From Amblyomma americanum (lineage: Eukaryota > Arthropoda > Arachnida > Ixodida > Ixodidae), in the NCBI RefSeq assembly GCF_052857255.1, contig NC_135502.1:153643868-153707867 (forward strand): DNA of 64,000 bases, read 5' to 3'. Made by a program: the position numbers and the translations under genes. Below are positions 11,668-23,400 of the stretch, piece after piece (the first letter of the stretch is position 1; each line of letters starts with the position of its first letter). The notes below the pieces were generated by a model, which worked only from the letters and a program-made list of their open reading frames with translations, made no database searches and was not told the origin of the DNA.

Positions 11668-13678
11668 CACCACTATAAAAGAAGCACCTCACCGGTTCGT
11701 ATTATGTGGGCACGATGGACGCGGACTGGCAATGACGCCTACGAGGACCTTGTTCTGCGTTCTGCAGGGCATTTTCCTGATCGGCGCATCTGCAGCAACG
11801 AGCGCCTACACATGTTTGGATAGAAGCGATATCGTCGGCGTTTATCAACTTCGTCCGGATTACAGTTGACCAGATGACAGCATGGTTATTTCCTGGCGAC
11901 CTGGTTCTTCTAGCGACATCACCTGGTAGTCGTGGTGTGACGTCACCCAAGAACACCACTATAAAACAATCACCTCACCGGTTCGTCTTCTGCGGACACG
12001 ATGGACGCGGACTGGCAATGACGCCTACGAGGACCTTGTTCTGCGTTCTGCAGGGCATTTTCCAGATCGGCGCATCTACATCAACGAGCGGCTACCCGTG
12101 CGGGGATAGAAGCGATATCGTCGGAGTTTATACACTTCGTCCGGATCACCCTGTTCACCAGATGACAACATTGTTATTTTCTCGGGACCTGGCTCTTCTA
12201 GCGACACCACCTGGTAGCCGCGGTGTGACGTCACCTGAGACCACCAATATACAAGAAGCACGTCACCGGTTCGTATTCTGTGGTTACGATGGACGCGGAC
12301 TGGCAATGACGCTAACGAGGACATTGTTCTGCGTTATGCAGGGCATTTTCCAGATGGCGCATCTACAGCAACGAGTGGCTACACGTGCGGGGATAGAAGC
12401 GATATCGTTGGCGTTTATCAACTTCGTCCGGATTACACTGTTGACCAGTTGACAGCATGGTTATTTTCTGGCGACCTGACTCTTCTAGCGGCACCACCTG
12501 GTAGTCGCGATGTAACGTCACCCAAGAACACCATTATAAAAGAAGCACCTCACCGGTTTGTATTATGTAGGCACGATGGACGCGGACTGGCAATAACGCT
12601 AACGAGGACCTTGTTCTGCGTTCTGCAGAGCATTTTCCAGATCGGCGCATCTACAGCAACGAGCGCTTACACGTGCGGGGATAGAAGCGATATCGTCGGC
12701 GTTTATCAACTTCGTCCGGATTACACTGTTGACCAGATGACAGCATTGTTGTATTCTCGCGACCTGGCTCTTCTAGCGACACTGCCTTGTAGTCGCGGTG
12801 TGACGTCAACTGAGACCATCAATATACAAGAAGCACCTCACCGGTTCGTATTCTGTGGGCACGATGGACGCGGACTGGCAATAACGCTAACGAGGACCTT
12901 GTTCTGCGTTCTGCAGAGCATTTTCCAGATCGGCGTATCTACAGCAATGAGCGCCTACATATGCGAGGATAGAAGCGATATTGTCGGTGTTTATCAACTT
13001 CGTCCGGATTACACTGTTGACCACATGACAGCATGGTTATTTTCTGGCGACCTGGCTCTTCTAGCGACACCACCTTGTAGTCGTGGTGTGACGTCACCTG
13101 AGACCACCAATATACAAGAAGCACGTCACCGGTTCGTATTATGTGGGTACGATGGACGCGGACTGGCCATGACGCTAACGAGGACCTTGTTCTGCGTTCT
13201 GCAGGGCATTTTCCTGATCGGCGCATCTGCAGCAACGAGCGCCTACACATGTTTGGATAGAAGCGATATCGTCGTCGTTTATCAACTTCGTCCAGATTAC
13301 AGTTGAACAGATGACAGCATGGTTATTTTCTGGCGACCTGGCTCTTCTAGCGACACCACCTGGTAGTCGCGATGTGACGTCACCCAAGAACACCACTATA
13401 AAAGAAGCACCTCACCGGTTCGTATTATGTGGGCACGATGGACGCGGACTGGCAATAACGCCTACGAGGACCTTGTTCTGCGTTCTGCAGGGCAATTTCC
13501 TGATCGGCGCATCTACAGCAACGAGCGCCTACACGTGCGGGGATAGAAGCGATATCGTTGGCGTTTATCAACTTCGTCCGGATTACACTGTTGACCAGAT
13601 GACAGCATTGATATTTTCTTGGGACCTGGCCCTTCTTACGACACCACCTGGTAGTCGCGGAGTGACGTCACTTGAGAC
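11668..13678. repeat. 7-monomer tandem duplication, copy 2 (2011 bp)
   Basis: Direct second copy of 9657-11667. The join lies within 11668-11672, five bases shared by both parental contexts. To the left the unit is class B (CACTTGAGACCACC), to the right class A (ACTATAAAAG), giving a chimeric unit not seen elsewhere. The equivalent place at the end of copy 2 (13681-13690) keeps the ordinary class B continuation CCAATATACA, which confirms where the duplication ends. Confidence 0.93.
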
Positions 13679-16600
13679 CACCAATATACAAGAAGCACGT
13701 CACCGGTTCGTATTCTGTGGGCACGATGCACGCGGACTGGCAATGACGCTAACGAGGACCTTGTTCTGCGTTCTGCAGGGCATTTTCCTGATCGGCGCAT
13801 CTGCAGCAACGAGCGCCTACACATGTTTGGATAGAAGCGATATCGTCGTCGTTTATCAACTTCGTCCAGATTACAGTTGAACAGATGACAGCATGGTTAT
13901 TTTCTGGCGACCTGGTTCTTCTAGCGACACCACCTGGTAGTCGCGGTGTGACGTCACCCAAGAACACCTCTATAAAGCAATCACCTCACCGGTTCGTCTT
14001 CTGCGGACACGATGGACGCGGACTGGCAATGACGCCTACGAGGACCTTTTTCTGCGTTCTGCAGGGCATTTTCCAGATCGGCGTATCTACAGCAACGAGC
14101 GCCTAAATGTGCGGGGATAGAAGCGATATCGTCGGCGTTATCAACTTCGTCCGGATTACACTGTTGACCAGATGACAGCATGGTTATTTTCTGGCGACCT
14201 GACTCTTCTAGCGACAATACCTGGAGGTCGCCGTGTGACGTCACCTGAGAGCACCACTATAAAAGAAGCACCTCACCGTTTCGTATACGGTGGGCACGAT
14301 GGACGCGGACTGGCAATGACGCTAACGAGGACCTTGTTCTGCGTTATGCAGGGCATTTTCCATATCGGCGACTCTACAGCAACGAGCGCCTACACGTGCG
14401 GGGATAGAAGCGACATCGTCGGCGTTTATCAACTTCGTCCGGATTACACTGTTGACCAGATGACAGCATGGTTATTTTCTGGTGACCTGGCTCTTCTAGC
14501 GACACCACCTGGTAGTCGCGGTTTGACGTCACCTGAGACCACCAATATACAAGAAGCACCTCACCGGTTCGTATTCTGTAGGCACGATGGACGCGGACTG
14601 GCAATGACGCCTACGAGGACCTTGTTCTGTGTTCTGCAGGGCAATTTCCTGCTCGGCGCAACTACAGCAACGAGCGCCTACACGTGCTGGGATAGAAGCG
14701 ATATCGTCGGCGTTATCAACTTCGTCCGGATTACACTGTTGACCAGATGACAGCATGGTTATTTTCTGGCGACCTGACTCTTCTAGCGACAATACCTTGA
14801 AGTCGCGGTGTGACGTCACCTGAGAGCACCACTATAAAAGAAGCACCTCACCGGTTCGTATTCTGTGGGCACGATGGACGCGGACTGGCAATAACGCTAA
14901 AGAGGACCTTGTTCTGCGTTCTTCAGGGCATTTTCCAGATCGGCGTATCTACAGCAACGAGAGCCTACACGTGCGGGGATAGAAGCGATATCGTCGGCGT
15001 TTATCAACATCGTCCGGATTACACTGTTGTCCACATGACAGCATGGTTATTTTCTGGTGACCTGGCTCTTCTAGCGACACCAGCTGGTAGTCGCGATGTG
15101 ACGTCACCCAAGAACACCACTATAAAAGAAGCACCTCACCGGTTCGTATTATGTGGGCACGATGGACGCGGACTGGCAATGACGCCTACGAGGACCTTGT
15201 TCTGCGTTCTGCAGGGCATTTTCCAGATCGGCGCATCTACAGCAACGAGCGGCTACCCGTGCGGGGATAGAAGCGATATCGTCGGAGTTTATACACTTCG
15301 TCCGGGTCACCCTGTTGACCAGATGACAACATTGTTATTTTCTCGGGACCTGGCTCTTCTAGCGACACCACCTGGTAGCCGCTGTGTGACGTCACCTGAG
15401 ACCACCAATATACAAGAAGCACGTCACCGGTTCGTATTCTGTGGGTACGATGGACGCGGACTGGCAATGACGCTAACGAGGACATTGTTCTGCGTTATGC
15501 AGGGCATTTTCCAGATCGGCGCATCTACAGCAACGAGCGGCTAAACGTGCGGGGATAGAAGCGATATCGTCGGCGTTTATCAACTTCGTCCGGATTACAC
15601 TGTTGACCAGATGACAGCATGGTTATTTTCTGGCGACCTGACTCTTCTAGCGGCACCACCTGGTAGTCGCGATGTAACGTCACCCAAGAACACCATTATA
15701 AAAGAAGCACCTCACCGGTTCGTATTATGTAGGCACGATGGACGCGGACTGGCAATAACGCTAACGAGGACCTTGTTCTGCGTTCTGCAGAGCATTTTCC
15801 AGATCGGCGCATCTACAGCAACGAGCGCTTACAAGTGCGGGGATAGAAGCGATATCGTCGGCGTTTATCAACTTCGTCCGGATTACACTGTTGACCAGAT
15901 GACAGCATTGATATTTTCTTGGGACCTGGCCCTTCTAGCGACACCACCTGGTAGTCGCGGTGTGACATCTGCAGCAACGAGCGCCTACACGTGCGGGGAT
16001 AGAAGCGATATCGTTGGCGTTTATCAACTTCGTCTGGATTACACTGTTGACCAGATGACAGCATTGATATTTTCTTGGGACCTGGCCCTTCTAGCGACAC
16101 CACCTGGTAGTCGCGGTGTGACGACACTTGAGACCACCAATATACAAGAAGCACGTGACCGGTTCGTTTTCTGTGGGCACGATGCACGCGGACTGGCAAT
16201 GACGCTAACGAGGACGTTGTTCTGCGTTCTGCAGGGCATTTTCCAGATCGGCGCATCTGCAGCAACGAGCGCCTACACATGTTTGGATAGAAGCGATATC
16301 GTCGGCGTTTATCAACTTCGTCCGGATTACAGTTGAACAGATGACAGCATGGTTATTTTCTGGCGACCTGGTTCTTCTAGCGACACCACCTGGTAGTCGC
16401 GGTGTGACGTCACCCAAGAGCACCACTATAAAACAATCACCTCACCGGTTCGTCTTCTGCGGACACGATGGACGCGGACTGGCAATGATGCCTACGAGGA
16501 CCTTGATCTGCGTTCTGCAGGGCATTTTCCAGATCGGCGCATCTACAGCAACGAGCGGCTACCCGTGCGGGGATAGAAGCGATATCGTCGGAGTTTATAC

Positions 16601-17560
16601 ACTTCGTCCGGATCACCTTGTTGACCAGATGACAACATTGTTATTTTCTCGGGACCTGGCTCTTCTAGCGACACCACCTGGTAGTCGCGGTGTGACGTCA
16701 CCTGAGACCACCAATATACAAGAAGCACGTCACCGGTTCGTATTCTGTGGGTACGATGGACGCGGACTGGCAATGACGCTAACGAGGACATTGTTCTTCG
16801 TTATGCAGGGCATTTTCCAGATCGGCGCATCTACAGCAACGAGCGCCTACACGTGCGGGGATAGAAGCGATTTCGTCGGCGTTTAGCAACTTCGTCCGGA
16901 TTACACTGTTGACCACATGACAGCATGGTTATTTTCTGGCGACCTGGCTCTTATAGCGACACCACCTGGTAGTCGCGGTGTGACGTCACCTGAGACCACC
17001 AATATACAAGAAGCACCTCACCGGTTAGTATTCTGTAGGCACGATGGACGCGGACTGGCTATGAAGCCTACGAGGACCTTGTTCTGCGTTCTGCAGGGCA
17101 ATTTCCTGCTCGGCGCAACTACAGCAACGTGCGCCTACACGTGCGGGGATAGAAGCGATATCATCGGCGTTATCAACTTCGTCCGATTTACACTGTTGAC
17201 CAGATGACATGATGGTTATTTTCTGGCGACCTGACTCTTCTAGCGACAATACCTGGAAGTCGCGGTGTGACGTCACCTGAGAGCATCTCTATTAAAGAAG
17301 CACCTCACCGTTTCGTATTCTGTGGGCACGATGGACGCGGACTGGCAATGACGCCTACGAGGACCTTTTTCTGCGTTCTGCAGGGCATTTTCCAGATCGG
17401 CGTATCTACAGCAACGAGCGCCTAAATGTGCGGGGATAGAAGCGATATCGTCGGCGTTTATCAACTTCGTCCGGATTACACTGTTGACCACATGACAGCA
17501 TGGTTATTTTCTGGCGACCTGGCTCTTCTAGCGACACCACCTGGTAGTCGCGGTGTGACG
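13679..17560. repeat. Satellite units including copies of 1-1195 and 2.6-3.5 kb
   Basis: About 13.5 units. The interval 14667-15862 repeats 1-1195. After the truncated unit at 15961-15967, the sequence follows 2.3-3.6 kb at offset 13671 (for example TTACAGTTG near 16330 and the GATTTCGTCGGCGTTTAGC unit near 16867). Near 17283 it carries GAGCATCTCTATTAAAG, shared only with 7062-7078, so it resembles a mosaic of blocks seen earlier. The part 13311-14480 is repeated at 20657-21826 (offset 7346), and 13982-14989 at 23343-24350 (offset 9361). Confidence 0.85.
15955..15980. repeat. Truncated monomer: 132 bp internal deletion
   Basis: At 15961-15970 the text runs from TGTGAC directly into ATCTGCAGC. 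In the paralogous stretch these two points are separated by bases 2164-2295, so 132 bp are missing. The loss removes most of the CRE-like site, the AATATACAA segment, ACCGGT and CTGCAG. Only one base of microhomology (C) is visible at the join. Since 132 is a multiple of three, the frame continues across it. Confidence 0.88.
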
Positions 17561-18998
17561 TCAACTGAGACCACCAATATACAAGAAGCACCTCACCGGT
17601 TCGTATTCTGTGGGCACGATGGACGCGGACTGGCAATGACGCTATCGAGGAGATTGTTCTGCGTTATGCAGGGCATTTTCCAGATCGGCGCATCTACAGC
17701 AACGAGCGCCTACACGTGCGGAGATAGAAGCGATATCATCGGCGTTTAGCAACTTCGTCCGGATTACACTGTTGACCAGATGACAGCATGGTTATTTTCT
17801 CGCGACCTGACTCTTCTATCGACACCACCTGGTAGTCGCGATGTGACGTCACCCATGAACACCATTATAAAAGAAGCACCTCACCGGTTCGTATAATGTA
17901 GGCACGATGGACGCGGACTGGCAATAACGCTAACGAGGACCTTGTTCTGCGTTCTGCAGGGCATTTTCCTGATCGGCGCAACTACAGCAACGAGCGCCTA
18001 CACGTGCGGGGATAGAAGCGATATCGTCGGCGTTTATCAACTTCGTCCGGATTACACTGTTGACCAGATGACAGCATTGTTATATTCTCGGGACCTGGCT
18101 CTTCTAGCGACACCACCTGGTAGTCGCGGTGTGACGTCTCCTGAGACCACCAATATACAAGAAGTACTTCACCGGTTCGTATTCTCTGGGCACGATTGAC
18201 GCGGACTGGCAATGACGCCTACGAGGACCTTGTTCTGCGTTCTGCAGGGCATTTTCCAGATCGGCGTATCTACAGCAACGAGCGCCTACACGTGCGGGTA
18301 TAGAAGCGATATCATCGGCGTTTATCAACTTCGTCCGGATTACATTGTTGACCAGATGACAGCATTGTTATATTCTCGGAACCTGGCTTTTCTAGCGACA
18401 CTACCTGGTAGTCACGGTGTGACGTCACCTGAGACCACCAATATACAAGAAGCACCTCACCGGTTCGTATTCTGTGGGCACGATGGACGCGGACTGGCAA
18501 TAACGCTAACAAGGACCTTGTTCTGCGTTCTGCAGGGCATTTTCCTGATCGGCGCAACTAGAGCAACGAGCGCCTACACTGCGGGGATAGAAGCGATTTC
18601 GTCGGCGTTTAGCAACTTCGTCCGGATTACACTGTTGACCAGATGACAGCATTGTTATATTCTCGGGACCTGGCTCTTATAGCGACACCACCTGGTAGTC
18701 GCGGTGTGACGTCACCTGAGACCACCAATATACAAGAAGCACCTCACCGGTTAGTATTCTGTAGGCACGATGGACGCGGACTGGCTATGAAGCCTACGAG
18801 GACCTTGTTCTGCGTTCTGCAGGGCAATTTCCTGCTCGGCGCAACTGCAGCAACGAGCGCCTACACGTGCGGGGATAGAAGCGATATCATCGGCGTTATC
18901 AACTTCGTCCGATTTACACTGTTGACCAGATGACATGATGGTTATTTTCTGGCGACCTGACTCTTCTAGCGACAATACCTGGAAGTCGCGGTGTGACG
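17561..18998. repeat. 5-monomer tandem duplication, copy 1
   Basis: This block matches 18999-20437 at offset 1438, becoming 1439 after a one-base deletion near 18579 (TACACTGCGG for TACACGTGCGG). The copies differ at several sites: GTATAATG near 17893 against GTATTATG, GACGTCTCC near 18133 against GACGTCACC, GAAGTACTTC near 18162 against GAAGCACTTC, and GTTCCGCAG near 19388 in copy 2. It is therefore older than the 2011 bp and 7482 bp duplications. The same five-unit spacing of marker units (1439 bp) is seen at 3536-4975. Confidence 0.88.
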
Positions 18999-20437
18999 TC
19001 AACTGAGACCACCAATATACAAGAAGCACCTCACCGGTTCGTATTCTGTGGGCACGATGGACGCGGACTGGCAATGACGCTATCGAGGAGATTGTTCTGC
19101 GTTATGCAGGGCATTTTCCAGATCGGCGCATCTACAGCAACGAGCGCCTACACGTGCGGAGATAGAAGCGATATCATCGGCGTTTAGCAACTTCGTCCGG
19201 ATTACACTGTTGACCAGATGACAGCATGGTTATTTTCTCGCGACCTGACTCTTCTATCGACACCACCTGGTAGTCGCGATGTGACGTCACCCATGAACAC
19301 CATTATAAAAGAAGCACCTCACCGGTTCGTATTATGTAGGCACGATGGACGCGGACTGGCAATAACGCTAACGAGCACCTTGTTCTGCGTTCCGCAGGGC
19401 ATTTTCCTGATCGGCGCACCTACAGCAACGAGCGCCTACACGTGCGGGGATAGAAGCGATATCGTCGGCGTTTATCAACTTCGTCCGGATTACACTGTTG
19501 ACCAGATGACAGCATTGTTATATTCTCGGGACCTGGCTCTTCTAGGGACACCACCTGGTAGTCGTGGTGTGACGTCACCTGAGACCACCAATATACAAGA
19601 AGCACTTCACCGGTTCGTATTCTCTGGGCACGATTGACGCGGACTGGCAATGACGCCTACGAGGACCTTGTTCTGCGTTCTGCAGGGCATTTTCCAGATC
19701 GGCGTATCTACAGCAACGAGCGCCTACACGTGCGGGTATAGAAGCGATATCATCGGCGTTTATCAACTTCGTCCGGATTACATTGTTGACCAGATGACAG
19801 CATTGTTATATTCTCGGAACCTGGCTTTTCTAGCGACACTACCTGGTAGTCACGGTGTGACGTCACCTGAGACCACCAATATACAAGAAGCACCTCACCG
19901 GTTCGTATTCTGTGGGCACGATGGACGCGGACTGGCAATAACGCTAACAAGGACCTTGTTCTGCGTTCTGCAGGGCATTTTCTTGATCGGCGCAACTAGA
20001 GCAACGAGCGCCTACACGTGCGGGGATAGAAGCGATTTCGTCGGCGTTTAGCAACTTCGTCCGGATTACACTGTTGACCAGATGACAGCATTGTTATATT
20101 CTCGGGACCTGGCTCTTATAGCGACACCACCTGGTAGTCGCGGTGTGACGTCACCTGAGACCACCAATATACAAGAAGCACCTCACCGGTTAGTATTCTG
20201 TAGGCACGATGGACGCGAACTGGCTATGAAGCCTACGAGGACCTTGTTCTGCGTTCTGCAGGGCAATTTCCTGCTCGGCGCAACTACAGCAACGAGCGCC
20301 TACACGTGCGGGGATAGAAGCGATATCATCGGCGTTATCAACTTCGTCCGATTTACACTGTTGACCAGATGACATGATGGTTATTTTCTGGCGACCTGAC
20401 TCTTCTAGCGACAATACCTGGAAGTCGCGGTGTGACG
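18999..20437. repeat. 5-monomer tandem duplication, copy 2
   Basis: Direct second copy of 17561-18998. At the join, a left context ending AATACCTGGAAGTCGCGG runs into GTCAACTGAGACC, a combination otherwise seen near 3590-3610 and 7330-7350. At the end of copy 2 the left context instead continues with CACCTGAGAGCACC. This shows that the join unit is a recombinant. Confidence 0.87.
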
Positions 20438-23400
20438 TCACCTGAGAGCACCTCTATAAAAGAAGCACCTCACCGTTTCGTATTCTGTGGGCACGATGAA
20501 CGCGGACTGGCAATGACGCCTACGAGGACCTTTTTCTGCGTTCTGCAGGGCATTTTCCAGATCGGCGTATCTACAGCAACGAGCGCCTAAATGTGCGGGG
20601 ATAGAAGCGATATCGTCGGCGTTTATCAACTTCGTCCGGATTACACTGTTGACCACATGACAGCATGGTTATTTTCTGGCGACCTGGCTCTTCTAGCGAC
20701 ACCACCTGGTAGTCGCGATGTGACGTCACCCAAGAACACCACTATAAAAGAAGCACCTCACCGGTTCGTATTATGTGGGCACGATGGACGCGGACTGGCA
20801 ATAACGCCTACGAGGACCTTGTTCTGCGTTCTGCAGGGCAATTTCCTGATCGGCGCATCTACAGCAACGAGCGCCTACACGTGCGGGGATAGAAGCGATA
20901 TCGTTGGCGTTTATCAACTTCGTCCGGATTACACTGTTGACCAGATGACAGCATTGATATTTTCTTGGGACCTGGCCCTTCTTACGACACCACCTGGTAG
21001 TGGCGGAGTGACGTCACTTGAGACCACCAATATACAAGAAGCATGTCACCGGTTCGTATTCTGTGGGCACGATGCACGCGGACTGGCAATGACGCTAACG
21101 AGGACCTTGTTCTGCGTTCTGCAGGGCATTTTCCTGATAGGCGCATCTGCAGCAACGAGCGCCTACACAAGTTTGGATAGAAGCGATATCGTCGTCGTTT
21201 ATCAACTTCGTCCGGATTACAGTTGAACAGATGACAGCATGGTTATTTTCTGGCGACCTGGTTCTTCTAGCGACACCACCTGGTAGTCGCGGTGTGACGT
21301 CACCCAAGAACACCTCTATAAAACAATCACCTCACCGGTTCGTCTTCTGCGGACACGATGGACGCGGACTGGCAATGACGCCTACGAGGACCTTTTTCTG
21401 CGTTCTGCAGGGCATTTTCCAGATGGGCGTATCTACAGCAACGAGCGCCTAAATGTGCGGGGATAGAAGCGATATCGTCGGCGTTATCAACTTCGTCCGG
21501 AATACACTGTTGACCAGATGACAGCATGGTTATTTTCTGGCGACCTGACTCTTCTAGCGACAATACCTGGAGGTTGCGGTGTGACGTCACCTGAGAGCAC
21601 CACTATAAAAGAAGCACCTCACCGTTTCGTATACGGTGGGCACGATGGACGCGGACTGGCAATGACGCTAACGAGGACCTTGTTCTGCGTTATGCAGGGC
21701 ATTTTCCATATCGGCGACTCTACAGCAACGAGCGCCTACACGTGCGGGGATAGAAGTGATATCGTCGGCGTTTATCAACTTCGTCCGGATTACACTGTTG
21801 ACCAGATGACAGCATGGTTATTTTCTGGCGATCTGACTCTTCTAGCGACAATACCTTGAAGTCGCGGTGTGACGTCACCTGAGAGCACGACTATAAAAGA
21901 AGCACCTCACCGGTTCGTATTCTGTGGGCACGATGGACGCGGACTGGCAATAACGCTAAAGAGGACCTTGTTCTGCGTTCTTCAGGGCATTTTCCAGATC
22001 GGCGTATCTACAGCAACGAGAGCCTACACGTGCGGGGATAGAAGCGATATCGTCGGCGTTTATCAACATCGTCCGGATTACACTGTTGTCCACATGACAG
22101 CATGGTTATTTTCTGGTGACCTGGCTCTTCTAGCGACACCACCTGGTAGTCGCGATGTGACGTCACCCAAGAACACCACTATAAAAGAAGCACCTCACCG
22201 GTTCGTATCATGTGGGCACGATGGACGCGGACTGGCAATGACGCCTACGAGGACCTTGTTCTGCGTTCTGCAGGGCATTTTCCAGATCGGCGCATCTACA
22301 GCAACGAGCGGCTACCCGTGCGGGGATAGAAGCGATATCGTCGAAGTTTATACACTTCGTCCGGATCACCCTGTTGACCAGATGACAACATTGTTATTTT
22401 CTCGGGACCTCCCTCTTCTAGCGACACTGCCTTGTAGTCGCGGTGTGACGTCAACTGAGACCATCAATATACAAGAAGCACCTCACCGGTTCGTATTCTG
22501 TGGGCACGATGGACGCGGACTGGCAATAACGCTAACGAGGACCTTGTTCTGCGTTCTGCAGAGCATTTTCGAGATCGGCGTATCTACAGCAACGAGCGCC
22601 TACATATGCGGGGATAGAAGCGATATTGTCGGTGTTTATCAACTTCGTCCGGATTACACTGTTGACCACATGACAGCATGGTTATTTTCTGGCGACCTGG
22701 CTCTTCTAGCGACACCACCTTGCAGTCGTGGTGTGACGTCACCTGAGACCACAAATATACAAGAAGCACGTCACCGGTTCGTATTATGTGAGTACGATGG
22801 ACGCGGACTGGCAATGACGCTAACGAGGACCTTGTTCTGCGTTCTGCAGGGCATTTTCCTGATCGGCGCAACTACAGCAACGAGCGGCTACACGTGCGGG
22901 GATAGAAGCGATATCTTCGGAGTTTATACACTTCGTCCGGATCACACTGTTGACAAGATGACAACATTGTTATTTTCTCGGGACCTCCCTCTTCTAGCGA
23001 CACCACCTGGTAGTCGCGGTGTGACGTCATCTGAGACCACCAATATATAAGAAGCACTTCATCGGTTCGTATTCTGTGGGTACGGTGGACGCGGACTGGC
23101 AGTGACGCTAACGAGGACCTTGTTCTGCGTTATGCAGGGCATTTTCCAGATCGGCGCATCTACAGCAATGAGCGCCTACACGTGCTGGGATAGAAGCGAT
23201 ATCGTCGGCGTTTAGCAACTTCGTCCGGATTACACTGTTGACCACATGACAGCATGGTTATTTTCTGGCGACCTGGCTCTTCTAGCGACACCACCTGGTA
23301 GTCGCGATGTGACGTCACCCAAGAACACCACTATAAAAGAAGCACCTCACCGGTTCGTCTTCTGCGGACACGATGGACGCGGACTGGCAATGACGCCTAC

